From Halieaceae bacterium UBA4452 (GTDB lineage: Bacteria > Pseudomonadota > Gammaproteobacteria > Pseudomonadales > Halieaceae), in contig DGPA01000041.1 in NCBI GenBank assembly GCA_002389505.1, positions 79,766-102,793 on the forward strand: a DNA stretch of 23,028 nt. Direction: 5' to 3'. Under the pieces are notes generated by a model. It was not told the origin of the DNA and did not search any database. It saw only the letters and a program-made list of their open reading frames with translations. The position numbers were made by a program, and so were the translations under genes. This document shows, piece by piece, positions 7,709-15,672 of the stretch (position 1 is its first letter; each line of letters opens with the position of its first letter).

Positions 7709-9250
7709 TTACGAAGGGGCAGGGCCGTAATCGGCTTTTAACCACTTCACCAGTGACACACACATCAATATGAGTACCGGCACGAGGGGCACCGAGAACA
7801 CGATGGTAGAGGCCTGGACAATATCGATGCGATCAGTGGCCACGAGGGAAATGGCCAATAGCGCCAGCGCGACAGCCCAGGCGATTCTGCTGTGGCGCGG
7901 GGGTTCCTTGTCATTTGGCAGATCTTTACTGCATATCCCGGCAATGGTGTAGGCAGCAGAGTCCAAGGTGGTAGCGTAAAAGATGACACACAGCACCAGG
8001 AACACTAACAGTGCAAACGTACCACCGGGAAGATGACCGATGGCTTGGGCTGTAACGGTCGACATGCCGGACTGAGCGAGGATCTCGTGGACGGCCAAGG
8101 TGTTTCCCTGAGCTAAATACACCGCATAGCCGCCCATGATACTCAAAAAGGTCGATGTGCCTAATGTGCCCCAGCCAATGATCCCCAAAATCATTTGCCG
8201 AATAGTACGACCGCGTGAAATACGACCCAAAAATAGCCCAACAAAGGGTGCAAAGGCGATCCACCAAGCCCAATAAAAAATGGTCCAGTCTTCCGGAAAA
8301 CCCGAGTTATTAATGGGATCGGTCCAAAACGTCATCCTAAGAAAGTTGTCCGCAAGCAGCCCCAGCGTGTTCACCGACGATTTCAAAATAAACAGTGTGG
8401 GACCGGCTATCAGCACAAACAGTAAAGTAAATCCAGCTAGCACCATGTTGATGTCGGCTAATATTTTGATGCCTTTTTTTAGTCCCCGATAAGCGCTGGC
8501 ACCAAAAATGGCGGTCCACAGCGTCAGTACAATCAGTTTATTGGTGAAGTTGTCGGCGATACCAAATAACTCAGCCAGAATAGCTGATACCAACGGTACG
8601 CCGAGGCCCAGCGAGGTGGCGGTACCGCCGACAATGCCCAGAGCAACAATAATATCAATGACACGACTGGAGACAGGGTGTCTGGCTAGAGGGAAAGCGC
8701 TTTCGCAGGCACCACTGACTTTCATCATAGGAACGCGCTTGATATACAGCATATAAGAAATGGGTATCGCTGGGATGGCATAGAATGCCCAGGGGATGAT
8801 GCCCCAGTGAAAAACAGGGTAGGCATGCGCCCACTCCAAGGCGCCACTCGATTGTGGGGTGATGCCGAAGGGTGGTGAATTAATATAGAACAGTGGCTCG
8901 GCAATCCCCCAAGCCATCATGCTGCCGCCGATGCCAGCAGTGAACATCATGGCAATCCAATGTAACTCACCATACTCGGGTGGCTCCCCAGGCGTACCCA
9001 TTACGATGTGGCCATAGGGGCCAAACGCCAGCCAGCCCGCAAACCCGAGGGCCGCGCCCCCCAATAATAAATAGACCCAGCCGATCTGCCCGGTGACAGC
9101 GGACATGGCCTTCGCCGTCATCGCTGAGCCCTGTTCGGGGAAGGCAAGCAATCCGCCCCCCAATAGGATGACCAGAAGCAGTGCAGGGAGAAACACTACC
9201 CAATCATTGCTCGGGGTCAATACGGGGGTAGATGGTTCTGCTGGTTGCAC
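7709..9250 (-). CDS. BCCT-family betaine/carnitine/choline-type transporter
   Basis: A 513-residue inner-membrane protein with about 12 hydrophobic helices. The BCCT signature is clear: FYWAWWIAFAPFVGLFLGRI at residues 325-344, continuing into SRGRTIRQ, and a conserved MMFTAGIGGSMMAWGIAEP segment at 101-119 in the first repeat. These transporters take up quaternary ammonium osmolytes such as glycine betaine, usually coupled to Na+ or H+. The Gly-rich GIGGS stretch differs from the GMGIG that I recall for BetP, so substrate and coupling ion should not be assumed. The N- and C-terminal tails are short, without the long regulatory C-terminus of osmosensing members. Start: GTG at 9248-9250, with AAGGAGAG 5 nt upstream; an ATG 2 nt upstream is out of frame. 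The gene converges on the peptidase gene and lies about 260 nt downstream of bamD on the same strand. Confidence 0.92.
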   Translation of the reverse strand: MQPAEPSTPVLTPSNDWVVFLPALLLVILLGGGLLAFPEQGSAMTAKAMSAVTGQIGWVYLLLGGAALGFAGWLAFGPYGHIVMGTPGEPPEYGELHWIAMMFTAGIGGSMMAWGIAEPLFYINSPPFGITPQSSGALEWAHAYPVFHWGIIPWAFYAIPAIPISYMLYIKRVPMMKVSGACESAFPLARHPVSSRVIDIIVALGIVGGTATSLGLGVPLVSAILAELFGIADNFTNKLIVLTLWTAIFGASAYRGLKKGIKILADINMVLAGFTLLFVLIAGPTLFILKSSVNTLGLLADNFLRMTFWTDPINNSGFPEDWTIFYWAWWIAFAPFVGLFLGRISRGRTIRQMILGIIGWGTLGTSTFLSIMGGYAVYLAQGNTLAVHEILAQSGMSTVTAQAIGHLPGGTFALLVFLVLCVIFYATTLDSAAYTIAGICSKDLPNDKEPPRHSRIAWAVALALLAISLVATDRIDIVQASTIVFSVPLVPVLILMCVSLVKWLKADYGPAPS

Positions 9251-9255
9251 CCATG

Positions 9256-9263
9256 CTCTCCTT
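9256..9263 (-). promoter_or_regulatory. Ribosome binding site that selects the GTG start of the BCCT gene
   Basis: The complement reads AAGGAGAG, ending 5 nt before the GTG at 9250. The nearby ATG (complement of 9252-9254) is in another frame, so this site supports the GTG start. Confidence 0.6.
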
Positions 9264-9464
9264 GCTTAGGCCGCTGCGCGTTTAGAAGCGCACCTCTTGG
9301 TTGACGGCATGACCATAGCAGATATCACCATGGGTTGGGACCGTTCGAAATGGCGGTCTGGCCGAGGCGGTCGAAAGCGCCCCACGACTACGACTGAGAT
9401 CAGTGCGCGGGCTGGTCAGCACTGCTCACGTGGGGCAGGTCATCATAAAATCTTCATTGCGCCG

Positions 9465-9492
9465 AGACAGGCCTATATCCTCTGGCCTGTCT
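9465..9492 (-). terminator. Perfect 9-bp inverted repeat just downstream of bamD, possible terminator
   Basis: AGACAGGCC at 9465-9473 and GGCCTGTCT at 9484-9492 are perfectly complementary around a 10-nt spacer. The hairpin begins 20 nt after the bamD stop in the direction of bamD transcription. On that strand a short T run follows only about a dozen bases after the stem, so it is not a textbook intrinsic terminator. It may stop transcription weakly or protect the bamD 3' end. The rest of 9251-9511 shows no supported gene. Confidence 0.4.
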
Positions 9493-9511
9493 GGCCTGAG
9501 GCGCTACCTTG

Positions 9512-10447
9512 CTAGCTACTGGGCCGATAATTAAACTGTGGCGGCTTAGGGGGGTCAAATAAACCGAAGGATAGCTGGTTGATCCACGAACGATGCATGC
9601 CATCAAGGTCATAGGCACTTTGAAACTGCCCTTCGGCGTTTAGGGATGGATGATCGGGATAATTGGCGTTGAGTACATTAATGCTCTCGACGGCAAGATC
9701 GTTCATATCCAACAAGATGTAGGCCTGCGCCATAATAGCCAAGCCGTCGGCGACCGACGGGGTTTGCTGCATATGCTCTACCACCCAACGGCCGCGACTG
9801 AGGGCCGCCATATACGCGCCCCGGCGGAAATAATAGTTGGCCACATGAATTTCATGCCGGGCTATCATATTACGCATGTGAACCATTCGCGCGCGCGCGT
9901 CAGAGGCATAAGCGCTGTCGGGAAAACGAGCGAGTAACTGGACAAATTCGGCGAATGCTTCTTTGACGTGGCTTATATCGCGCTTAGTATCGTCGGTGGG
10001 GACTAGTGACGAAAAGAAGCCTCCGTCGATATCAAAAGCGGCCAAGCCTTTCATATAATAGGCATAATCGACATTGGGGTGCTGAGGATGGAGTCGCGCG
10101 AATCGGTCCGCCGCTTCAATCGCGGCTTCGTATTCATAGGCGCCATAGTGGGCGTAGATAAGTTCTAGCTGGGCTTGCTCTGCGTAGCGCCCAAAGGGGT
10201 AGCGGCTTTCTAACAATTGCAGGGTGCGAACGGCGGGGCCAAAATTTTTGTTATCTAAATAGCGCTGGGCTTCGAAGTAAATTTGTTGCTCGCCGGAATC
10301 GGCGCCCACCTGTAAGTCGTCGTCATCACCAAAGAATGAGCAGCCAGACAATAAAAGCAGCAGGCTAAGTGAGGCTGGCGCTAGTAACCGGGGTAAAGTA
10401 TCTGTCAGTCGATTCAAGGGCGGCTCTTCCATCGTGGTAGGCTTCAT
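9512..10447 (-). CDS. bamD: Outer membrane protein assembly factor BamD
   Basis: Lipoprotein component of the BAM complex, which inserts beta-barrel proteins into the outer membrane; BamD binds BamA from the periplasmic side. The lipobox LSGC gives a lipidated Cys36, followed by SFFGDDDD. Tetratricopeptide-type helices follow (YFEAQRYLDNKNFGPAVRTLQLLESRYPFG and its repeats), including the family-typical YPFGRYAEQAQLELIYAHY region and a C-terminal YANYPDHP-like repeat (LNANYPDHPSLN). Length is 311 residues from the ATG at 10445-10447; E. coli BamD is about 245, and the extra residues are partly a long signal region. A second ATG 5 codons on (10430-10432) would give a more usual signal peptide, and a GTG at 10498 extends the frame. 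None has a good ribosome binding site. It is divergent from rluD, as in E. coli. Confidence 0.95.
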   Translation of the reverse strand: MKPTTMEEPPLNRLTDTLPRLLAPASLSLLLLLSGCSFFGDDDDLQVGADSGEQQIYFEAQRYLDNKNFGPAVRTLQLLESRYPFGRYAEQAQLELIYAHYGAYEYEAAIEAADRFARLHPQHPNVDYAYYMKGLAAFDIDGGFFSSLVPTDDTKRDISHVKEAFAEFVQLLARFPDSAYASDARARMVHMRNMIARHEIHVANYYFRRGAYMAALSRGRWVVEHMQQTPSVADGLAIMAQAYILLDMNDLAVESINVLNANYPDHPSLNAEGQFQSAYDLDGMHRSWINQLSFGLFDPPKPPQFNYRPSS

Positions 10448-10510
10448 GGTGGCTAGTGTACCGTTAATCGCTATGTCACTAACAGCCATTGGAGACACGA
10501 AATGTTTTGC

Positions 10511-10535
10511 CCCCGCTGCGCGTGGTTTAGCGGGG
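10511..10535. repeat. 7-bp perfect inverted repeat in the bamD-rluD intergenic region
   Basis: CCCCGCT at 10511-10517 and AGCGGGG at 10529-10535 are perfectly complementary across an 11-nt spacer, 24 nt before the rluD GTG. In the rluD transcript this would be a strong hairpin in the 5' leader; as DNA it could be an operator for the divergent promoters. No T run follows, so it is not an intrinsic terminator. Confidence 0.45.
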
Positions 10536-10559
10536 CGTTAACCACTAGAGAGAGTAACT

Positions 10560-11537
10560 GTGAGTGCCGAGTCCGACAAGACCCTTCATGTAAACGCGAC
10601 AGTGTCATTGGTGCTTCATGGCAGTCGAATGGATCAAGCGGCGGCGGCTTTATTCCCAGATTTTTCCCGCTCAAAACTCCAACAGTGGATTAAAGAGGGC
10701 GCAATGACCCTCGATGGAGCGCCGGTGCGACCCCGGGATAAGGTGGCCGTTGATCAAACCCTGGTCCTGAAGGTGGTGCAGGAAGCGGAGGTGTTCTGGG
10801 CGGGAGAGGATATGCCGCTAGAGATCATCTATGAGGACGCTGATCTAATGGTCATTAACAAGCCGGCGGGACTTGTGGTGCATCCTGCTGCCGGGCATGC
10901 GAGCGGCACCTTGGTCAATGCGCTGCTCAACTATGCCCCTGAATTGGCCCGCCTGCCCCGGGGAGGCATTGTCCATAGGCTCGATAAAGACACCTCCGGA
11001 ACCATGTTTGTTGCCCGTTCAAGCGTTGCTCACCAATCCTTAGTGGCACAGCTGGCCGATCGTTCAGTCAAGCGAGAGTACGCCGCGGTCTGCATTGGAA
11101 CGGTAACCGGCGGTGGCACCATCAGTGCACCGATGGGTCGCCATGCCCATGCGCGTACAAAAATGGCTGTCGTCAATAATGGCAAATCCGCCATCACCCA
11201 CTATCGGGTCAAGGAGCGCTTCGGACATCACACCCACTTGGCCGTGACCTTGGAAACGGGTCGCACCCACCAAATTCGAGTGCATATGGCCTATAAGCAT
11301 CATCCATTGGTGGGGGACCCTGTCTATGGTGGCCGGCCGCGTATCCCCGCCGGAGCCAGCGAACCCTTGATTACTGGCTTACGCGCCTTCCCCCGTCAGG
11401 CTCTGCATGCTCGCACTCTAGCGTTTGACCATCCCCAGTCGGGTCAGCGATTGACGTTTGAAACAGACCTACCCGATGATTTTGAAGCGTTACTTAGCTT
11501 ACTGCGTGCTGAGGATTCTCCCCATGCCAGCCGCTAG
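10560..11537 (+). CDS. rluD: Ribosomal large subunit pseudouridine synthase RluD
   Basis: 325 residues, starting at a GTG preceded by a purine-rich AGAGAGAG stretch. In E. coli RluD makes pseudouridines 1911, 1915 and 1917 in helix 69 of 23S rRNA. An S4 RNA-binding domain covers about residues 18-75 (RMDQAAAALFPDFSRSKLQQ, then the IKEGAMTLDG turn). The RluA-type catalytic domain follows, with the hallmark GGIVHRLDKDTSG and catalytic Asp142, the family segment INKPAGLVVHPAAG before it, and the later ETGRTHQIRVHMA motif. The length matches E. coli RluD. The neighbours bamD, pgeF and clpB separate RluD from the paralogues RluA and RluC. It overlaps pgeF by 14 nt. Confidence 0.95.
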   Translation: MSAESDKTLHVNATVSLVLHGSRMDQAAAALFPDFSRSKLQQWIKEGAMTLDGAPVRPRDKVAVDQTLVLKVVQEAEVFWAGEDMPLEIIYEDADLMVINKPAGLVVHPAAGHASGTLVNALLNYAPELARLPRGGIVHRLDKDTSGTMFVARSSVAHQSLVAQLADRSVKREYAAVCIGTVTGGGTISAPMGRHAHARTKMAVVNNGKSAITHYRVKERFGHHTHLAVTLETGRTHQIRVHMAYKHHPLVGDPVYGGRPRIPAGASEPLITGLRAFPRQALHARTLAFDHPQSGQRLTFETDLPDDFEALLSLLRAEDSPHASR

Positions 11538-12279
11538 CGCTGTGGTTGCCGCTGATTTGTCGGTGCCAGGTGTTAGAGGCTTTGCAACCGGCCGCGGGTT
11601 GAGCACCGACTCGGGCTTTAGTGTTGGCCGCTTCGCGCAGTGGAATTTGGCTAGCCACGTCGGTGATGATCCGGTTGCCGTTCATAAAAACCAGCGTTTA
11701 CTGGCCACTTATTTGCCGAACAAGGCGCGACTGTGTTGGTTGAAACAACAGCATGGAATTACCGTTGTTCCGGCGCACACTCTGTCACACCCTGTCGAGG
11801 CCGATGCGGTCTGGACCGACCAAGCCAATACCGCGTGCGCCGTGTTGACCGCCGATTGTCTGCCTATACTGCTAGCTGCTGCAGACGGTAGTTGGGTCGC
11901 TGCAGTCCATGGCGGCTGGCGGGGCTTAGCGGCGGGCATTATTGAGGCAACCCTGGCTAGTATCGACGCGCCTCTATCGGCTTTCCATGCCTGGCTTGGC
12001 CCGGCCATTGGCGCACAAGCGTTCGAGGTGGGGCCCGACGTGCTGGAGCTATTTCGTCGGGGATACGGGAAAGCGGTTGATCCCTTTTTCGCGCCGGCGT
12101 CCACCGATCGGTGGTTGGCTGATCTCATTGGCATAGCGAGCTACCTATTGGAGCGCCAGGGCGCCTCTAAGGTGGCGGGTGGGGGACAGTGTACTTTTTC
12201 TCAGCCGGGGCAATTTTTTTCCTATCGACGCGATGGTCAAACGGGTCGAATGGCGAGCGTCATTATTATTGAGCCCTAG
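11524..12279 (+). CDS. pgeF: Purine nucleoside phosphorylase-like / peptidoglycan editing factor PgeF (YfiH)
   Basis: A 251-residue protein of the YfiH/Multi-copper polyphenol oxidoreductase (DUF152) family. Known roles of family members are purine nucleoside phosphorylase/deaminase-type chemistry and, in E. coli, prevention of L-Ser misincorporation in peptidoglycan stems. The zinc/active-site residues are visible: His77 in LKQQHG, Cys112 in TADCLP and His129 in AVHGGWRGLA. The C-terminal CTFSQPGQFFSYRRDG with TGRMAS is also family-typical. Start: ATG 11524, which overlaps the end of rluD by 14 nt; the frame is open further upstream, but those residues duplicate the rluD coding region in another frame. 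Tight overlap means cotranscription with rluD. The gene order matches E. coli bamD-rluD-yfiH-clpB. Confidence 0.93.
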   Translation: MPAASAVVAADLSVPGVRGFATGRGLSTDSGFSVGRFAQWNLASHVGDDPVAVHKNQRLLATYLPNKARLCWLKQQHGITVVPAHTLSHPVEADAVWTDQANTACAVLTADCLPILLAAADGSWVAAVHGGWRGLAAGIIEATLASIDAPLSAFHAWLGPAIGAQAFEVGPDVLELFRRGYGKAVDPFFAPASTDRWLADLIGIASYLLERQGASKVAGGGQCTFSQPGQFFSYRRDGQTGRMASVIIIEP

Positions 12280-12421
12280 CTGTCGATGTAACCACGAAGC
12301 CTAAAGGGATCACTCGTGACTCATAAAGTCTCGCCCTCGGGGTGCTGTTTGCCCAGCCCCTGTTAGGGCGCCGAGTGGATTTTTCAAGGGGTCACACTAC
12401 CCACTGTGATAGCGCATCTCA

Positions 12422-12450
12422 CTTGAAAACAATCGTTTCAACACCATCTA
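12422..12450 (+). promoter_or_regulatory. Sigma-32 (heat-shock) type promoter for clpB
   Basis: CTTGAAA at 12422-12428 is a perfect match to the sigma-32 -35 consensus. After a 13-nt spacer comes CACCATCTA at 12442-12450, one mismatch from the -10 consensus CCCCATnTA. The clpB ATG follows 45 nt later, leaving room for a short leader. The TTGAAA at 12423-12428 and the TTTCAA at 12436-12441 are also inverted repeats of each other across 7 nt. Confidence 0.8.
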
Positions 12451-12495
12451 CAGTAGTAAGCAAATAGCGCGCGACAGCGCGGGTGGAGAACGATT

Positions 12496-15090
12496 ATGCG
12501 CATGGATAAACTGACCAATCAGCTTCAAAGTGCTTTAGCAGATGCTCAATCTCTCGCGGTGGGCCGTGACCACCAAACCATTGAGCCGACGCACGTTTTA
12601 AAAGCATTACTCGAGCAACAGGGGGGTGCTACTCGCCCGCTGTTGCAAAAAGCGGGCGCCACGCTGGGTACCTTAACGCAGGCGGTGGATGCAGCGTTTG
12701 AACACTTGCCAACGATAGGCAACCCGGCGGGGGATGTGCATCTGTCTCAGGATTGCATTCGTCTGTTCAATCGCGTCGACAAGCTGGCCCAAGAGCGCAA
12801 AGATGCTTACTTGTCGTCAGAGCTGGTATTGCTGGCTATGCTTGACAAGGCATCGCCCCTAGCGACCCTATTGACTCAGGCAGGTGTGACCCAGGGAAAT
12901 CTGTCACAGGCGATCAATGACGTTCGTGGCGGCGATAATATCGAGGCCGCAGATGCGGAGGAGACGCGCCAGGCCCTTGATAAATACACCGTTGATCTTA
13001 CCGCGTGCGCCGAGTCAGGCAAGCTTGACCCCGTGATCGGTCGGGATGATGAAATTCGTCGCACTATTCAGGTGCTACAACGTCGGACAAAAAACAATCC
13101 GGTCCTTATTGGCGAGCCGGGTGTCGGCAAGACCGCCATTATTGAAGGGCTTGCTCAGCGAGTGGTCAATGGTGAAGTGCCGGAAGGCCTTAAAGGTAAG
13201 CGCATCTTGTCACTCGATTTAGGCGCGCTGTTGGCCGGCGCAAAATTCCGCGGTGATTTCGAAGAGCGGCTTAAGGCGGTACTCAATGAGCTGTCCAAGG
13301 AAGAGGGACGCATTATTCTATTCATTGATGAACTACACACCATGGTAGGTGCCGGCAAAGCTGAGGGGTCAATGGATGCGGGTAATATGCTCAAACCTGC
13401 CCTCGCTCGAGGTGAACTGCATTGTGTCGGCGCCACGACCCTCAATGAATACCGACAATACGTTGAGAAAGATGCGGCACTTGAGCGACGCTTTCAGAAG
13501 GTGCTGGTGGATGAGCCTTCTGAAGAGGACACCATCGCCATTTTACGGGGCTTAAAAGAGCGCTACGAAGTTCACCACAGTGTCGACATCACTGACAGTG
13601 CCATTATTGCCGCGGCAAAGTTAAGCCAGCGTTACATCACCGATCGCCAGTTGCCCGACAAGGCGATTGACCTTATTGACGAGGCGGCCAGCCGTATTCG
13701 TATGGAGATCGACTCTAAACCCGAATCGATGGATCGCCTTGAGCGGCGTCTGATACAGCTTAAAATTGAACGAGAGGCGGTCAAAAAAGATCGCTCAGAC
13801 GGAGCTCAAAAGCAGCTTGTTTTGCTCGATCAGCAGATTGATAGTGTTGGACGTGAGTTCTCAGACCTCGAAGAGATATGGAAAGCTGAGAAGGCAGCAG
13901 TACAGGGGGTTGCGCATATAAAGAGTGCGATTGAGCAGTTGAAAATTGAGCTAGAGGCCGCGCGACGTGCCGGCGATTTGACCCGCATGTCGGAAATTCA
14001 GTACGGCCTCTTACCGGAGCTTGATGGTCGGCTCGCTGCTGCTGCCGACACCGAAGAGACCGCCCCACAATTATTACGCAGCCGCGTGACCGAGGAGGAA
14101 GTGGCTGAGGTGGTGTCTCGCTGGACGGGTATTCCCATTGCCAAAATGCTGGAGGGTGATCGGGAAAAATTACTGCGCATGGAGCGCTCACTCCACGAGC
14201 GGGTGGTGGGACAAGATGAAGCAGTCATCGCCGTGTCTCACGCGGTGCGACGCGCCAGAGCCGGCTTATCTGACCCTAGTCGGCCCAACGGATCATTCTT
14301 GTTCCTGGGACCAACGGGCGTGGGAAAAACAGAATTGTGCAAGTCACTGGCTGCGTATTTGTTCGACAGCGAGCAGGCGATGGTGCGCATTGATATGTCA
14401 GAGTTCATGGAGAAACATTCCGTGGCACGATTGATTGGCGCGCCGCCTGGGTATGTGGGTTATGAGGAGGGAGGCTACCTCACCGAGGCAGTGCGCAGGC
14501 GCCCCTATTCGTTGCTATTACTTGATGAAGTAGAAAAGGCGCATCCCGATGTGTTTAATATCCTCTTACAAGTGCTTGAGGATGGTCGTTTGACCGACGG
14601 CCAAGGACGCACGGTGGACTTTCGAAATACGGTGATCGTGATGACGTCTAATCTGGGTTCTGATGTGATTCAAGAGATGGCGGGTGCTGATGACTACGAG
14701 GCGATGAAGGCTGCGGTCTTAGGCGTGGTAGAGCAATATTTCCGCCCCGAATTCATTAATCGAGTCGATGAAACTGTGGTCTTTCACCCCCTGCGCCAGG
14801 CGCAGATCCGTGGTATCGCCAATATCCAGTTGGCATCGTTGCGGGAGCGATTGTCAGAGCGCGAGCTATCGATTGTCGTCGACGATAAAGTACTTGACCA
14901 CCTCGCTGACGCCGGATTTGACCCGGTTTATGGCGCTCGACCCCTAAAGCGAGCGATTCAACAGTTAGTAGAAAACCCCCTAGCACAAGCGATGTTGGCA
15001 GGTGAATTTGTGTCGGGAGACACTATTGAAGCTAGCCTCAGTGACGGTGTTATTCGCTTTACGCGCGCTACGCTGGTTGCCGTCGCTTGA
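12496..15090 (+). CDS. clpB: ATP-dependent disaggregase ClpB
   Basis: An 864-residue Hsp100 chaperone, close to the 857 of E. coli ClpB and similar along its whole length. As a hexamer it pulls polypeptides out of heat-induced aggregates together with DnaK/DnaJ/GrpE. Order of parts: N-terminal Clp_N repeats (1-~145); AAA-1 with Walker A GEPGVGKT at 206-213, Walker B LFIDELH and arginine-finger region ALERRFQKV; the coiled-coil middle domain at about 410-525, which distinguishes ClpB from ClpA and ClpC; AAA-2 with Walker A GPTGVGKT at 605-612 and LLLDEVEKAHPDVFN; and a C-terminal D2-small domain with YGARPLKRAIQ. It lacks the IGF/IGL loop for ClpP binding, as expected for a disaggregase. Start ATG 12496 has GGAGA upstream. 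The sigma-32-like promoter at 12422-12450 predicts heat-shock induction. Confidence 0.98.
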   Translation: MRMDKLTNQLQSALADAQSLAVGRDHQTIEPTHVLKALLEQQGGATRPLLQKAGATLGTLTQAVDAAFEHLPTIGNPAGDVHLSQDCIRLFNRVDKLAQERKDAYLSSELVLLAMLDKASPLATLLTQAGVTQGNLSQAINDVRGGDNIEAADAEETRQALDKYTVDLTACAESGKLDPVIGRDDEIRRTIQVLQRRTKNNPVLIGEPGVGKTAIIEGLAQRVVNGEVPEGLKGKRILSLDLGALLAGAKFRGDFEERLKAVLNELSKEEGRIILFIDELHTMVGAGKAEGSMDAGNMLKPALARGELHCVGATTLNEYRQYVEKDAALERRFQKVLVDEPSEEDTIAILRGLKERYEVHHSVDITDSAIIAAAKLSQRYITDRQLPDKAIDLIDEAASRIRMEIDSKPESMDRLERRLIQLKIEREAVKKDRSDGAQKQLVLLDQQIDSVGREFSDLEEIWKAEKAAVQGVAHIKSAIEQLKIELEAARRAGDLTRMSEIQYGLLPELDGRLAAAADTEETAPQLLRSRVTEEEVAEVVSRWTGIPIAKMLEGDREKLLRMERSLHERVVGQDEAVIAVSHAVRRARAGLSDPSRPNGSFLFLGPTGVGKTELCKSLAAYLFDSEQAMVRIDMSEFMEKHSVARLIGAPPGYVGYEEGGYLTEAVRRRPYSLLLLDEVEKAHPDVFNILLQVLEDGRLTDGQGRTVDFRNTVIVMTSNLGSDVIQEMAGADDYEAMKAAVLGVVEQYFRPEFINRVDETVVFHPLRQAQIRGIANIQLASLRERLSERELSIVVDDKVLDHLADAGFDPVYGARPLKRAIQQLVENPLAQAMLAGEFVSGDTIEASLSDGVIRFTRATLVAVA

Positions 15091-15136
15091 TGTGTTGATG
15101 AATCAAGAGTGGGTGAAGGGGCCCGGCATGACTCCC

Positions 15137-15152
15137 GGTTGGACAGCCAACC
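15137..15152 (+). repeat. Short perfect hairpin downstream of clpB
   Basis: GGTTGG, a 4-nt ACAG loop and CCAACC form a perfect 6-bp stem, 46 nt after the clpB stop. No T tract follows, so it is a weak candidate for a terminator or an mRNA-end structure. A second small stem, CTGAT/ATCAG around CTCCTG, occurs at 15243-15258, just before the first pilin gene. Confidence 0.3.
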
Positions 15153-15276
15153 CTCGTCGTTGAGGTGCATTAAGCAGCAATAGCGATAAGGTGTGATCAT
15201 TTTGGTGCGTGGATGACCACAACCTGCTTATTCCATCTCAGACTGATCTCCTGATCAGACTGGGGTGTGGGTGACC

Positions 15277-15669
15277 ATGAAGCGATTACAGGGTTGGCGA
15301 GGCTTTACGCTGATTGAGCTACTTATCAGCTTGGCGATCGTGGGCATTCTCATGACTATCGCGCTCCCCTCATATCGGGTCTTTCAAACGCGCACTGTCG
15401 CGACTGAAGGTGCGCTGAGCTTACTGACGATTGCCTCGGTGCAGGAGCGAGCACGTTTTGTCCGTGGTCGCTATCTCGATTATCAGCAGCTATTGCCGAT
15501 GATTCATCTGCCTCGTCGCGTTGAGCAGCATTTCCAACTAGTAGTGAATGTGGCGGATGGCGCTGGCCACTATGTTCTACACTTGGTGCCCAAACCAACC
15601 CGCCTAGGGCTAGAGGAGATAACCCTCGACAGCCTTGGCCGGCGCCACCCAGAACGTCTTTGGCGCTGA
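15277..15669 (+). CDS. Type IV pilin-like protein (PilE/FimU-like), first gene of the upstream minor-pilin set
   Basis: A 130-residue prepilin. The class III leader MKRLQGWRG is followed by the cleavage site G9/F10 and the FTLIELLISLAIVGILMTIA helix with Glu14 (mature +5). PilD peptidase would cut and N-methylate it at the inner membrane. The body is short (about 95 residues) and has no Cys pair, unlike the PilE further down. The N-terminal pattern most resembles PilE/FimU minor pilins, but the C-terminal half matches nothing I recognise. Start ATG 15277 is preferred over the in-frame GTG 15265 because it gives a normal-length leader; the upstream GGGG-rich sequence could serve either. The next gene starts 3 nt after the stop, in the same reading frame. 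Confidence 0.8.
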   Translation: MKRLQGWRGFTLIELLISLAIVGILMTIALPSYRVFQTRTVATEGALSLLTIASVQERARFVRGRYLDYQQLLPMIHLPRRVEQHFQLVVNVADGAGHYVLHLVPKPTRLGLEEITLDSLGRRHPERLWR

Positions 15670-15672
15670 TCG

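Noticed and set aside
9351..9385. Sequence resembling the D-arm of tRNA-Ser/Leu (GGCCGAGGCGGTCGAAAGCG)
   Set aside because: No matching acceptor stem or anticodon/T arms in the right order, and no CCA end was found within tRNA length; a chance resemblance is more likely.
9297..9515. 72-residue plus-strand open frame between the BCCT gene and bamD
   Set aside because: No family resemblance, no ribosome binding site, and it ends inside the bamD coding region on the other strand.
15137..15152. Intrinsic terminator for clpB
   Set aside because: The stem is short and no T tract follows; kept only as a small hairpin.
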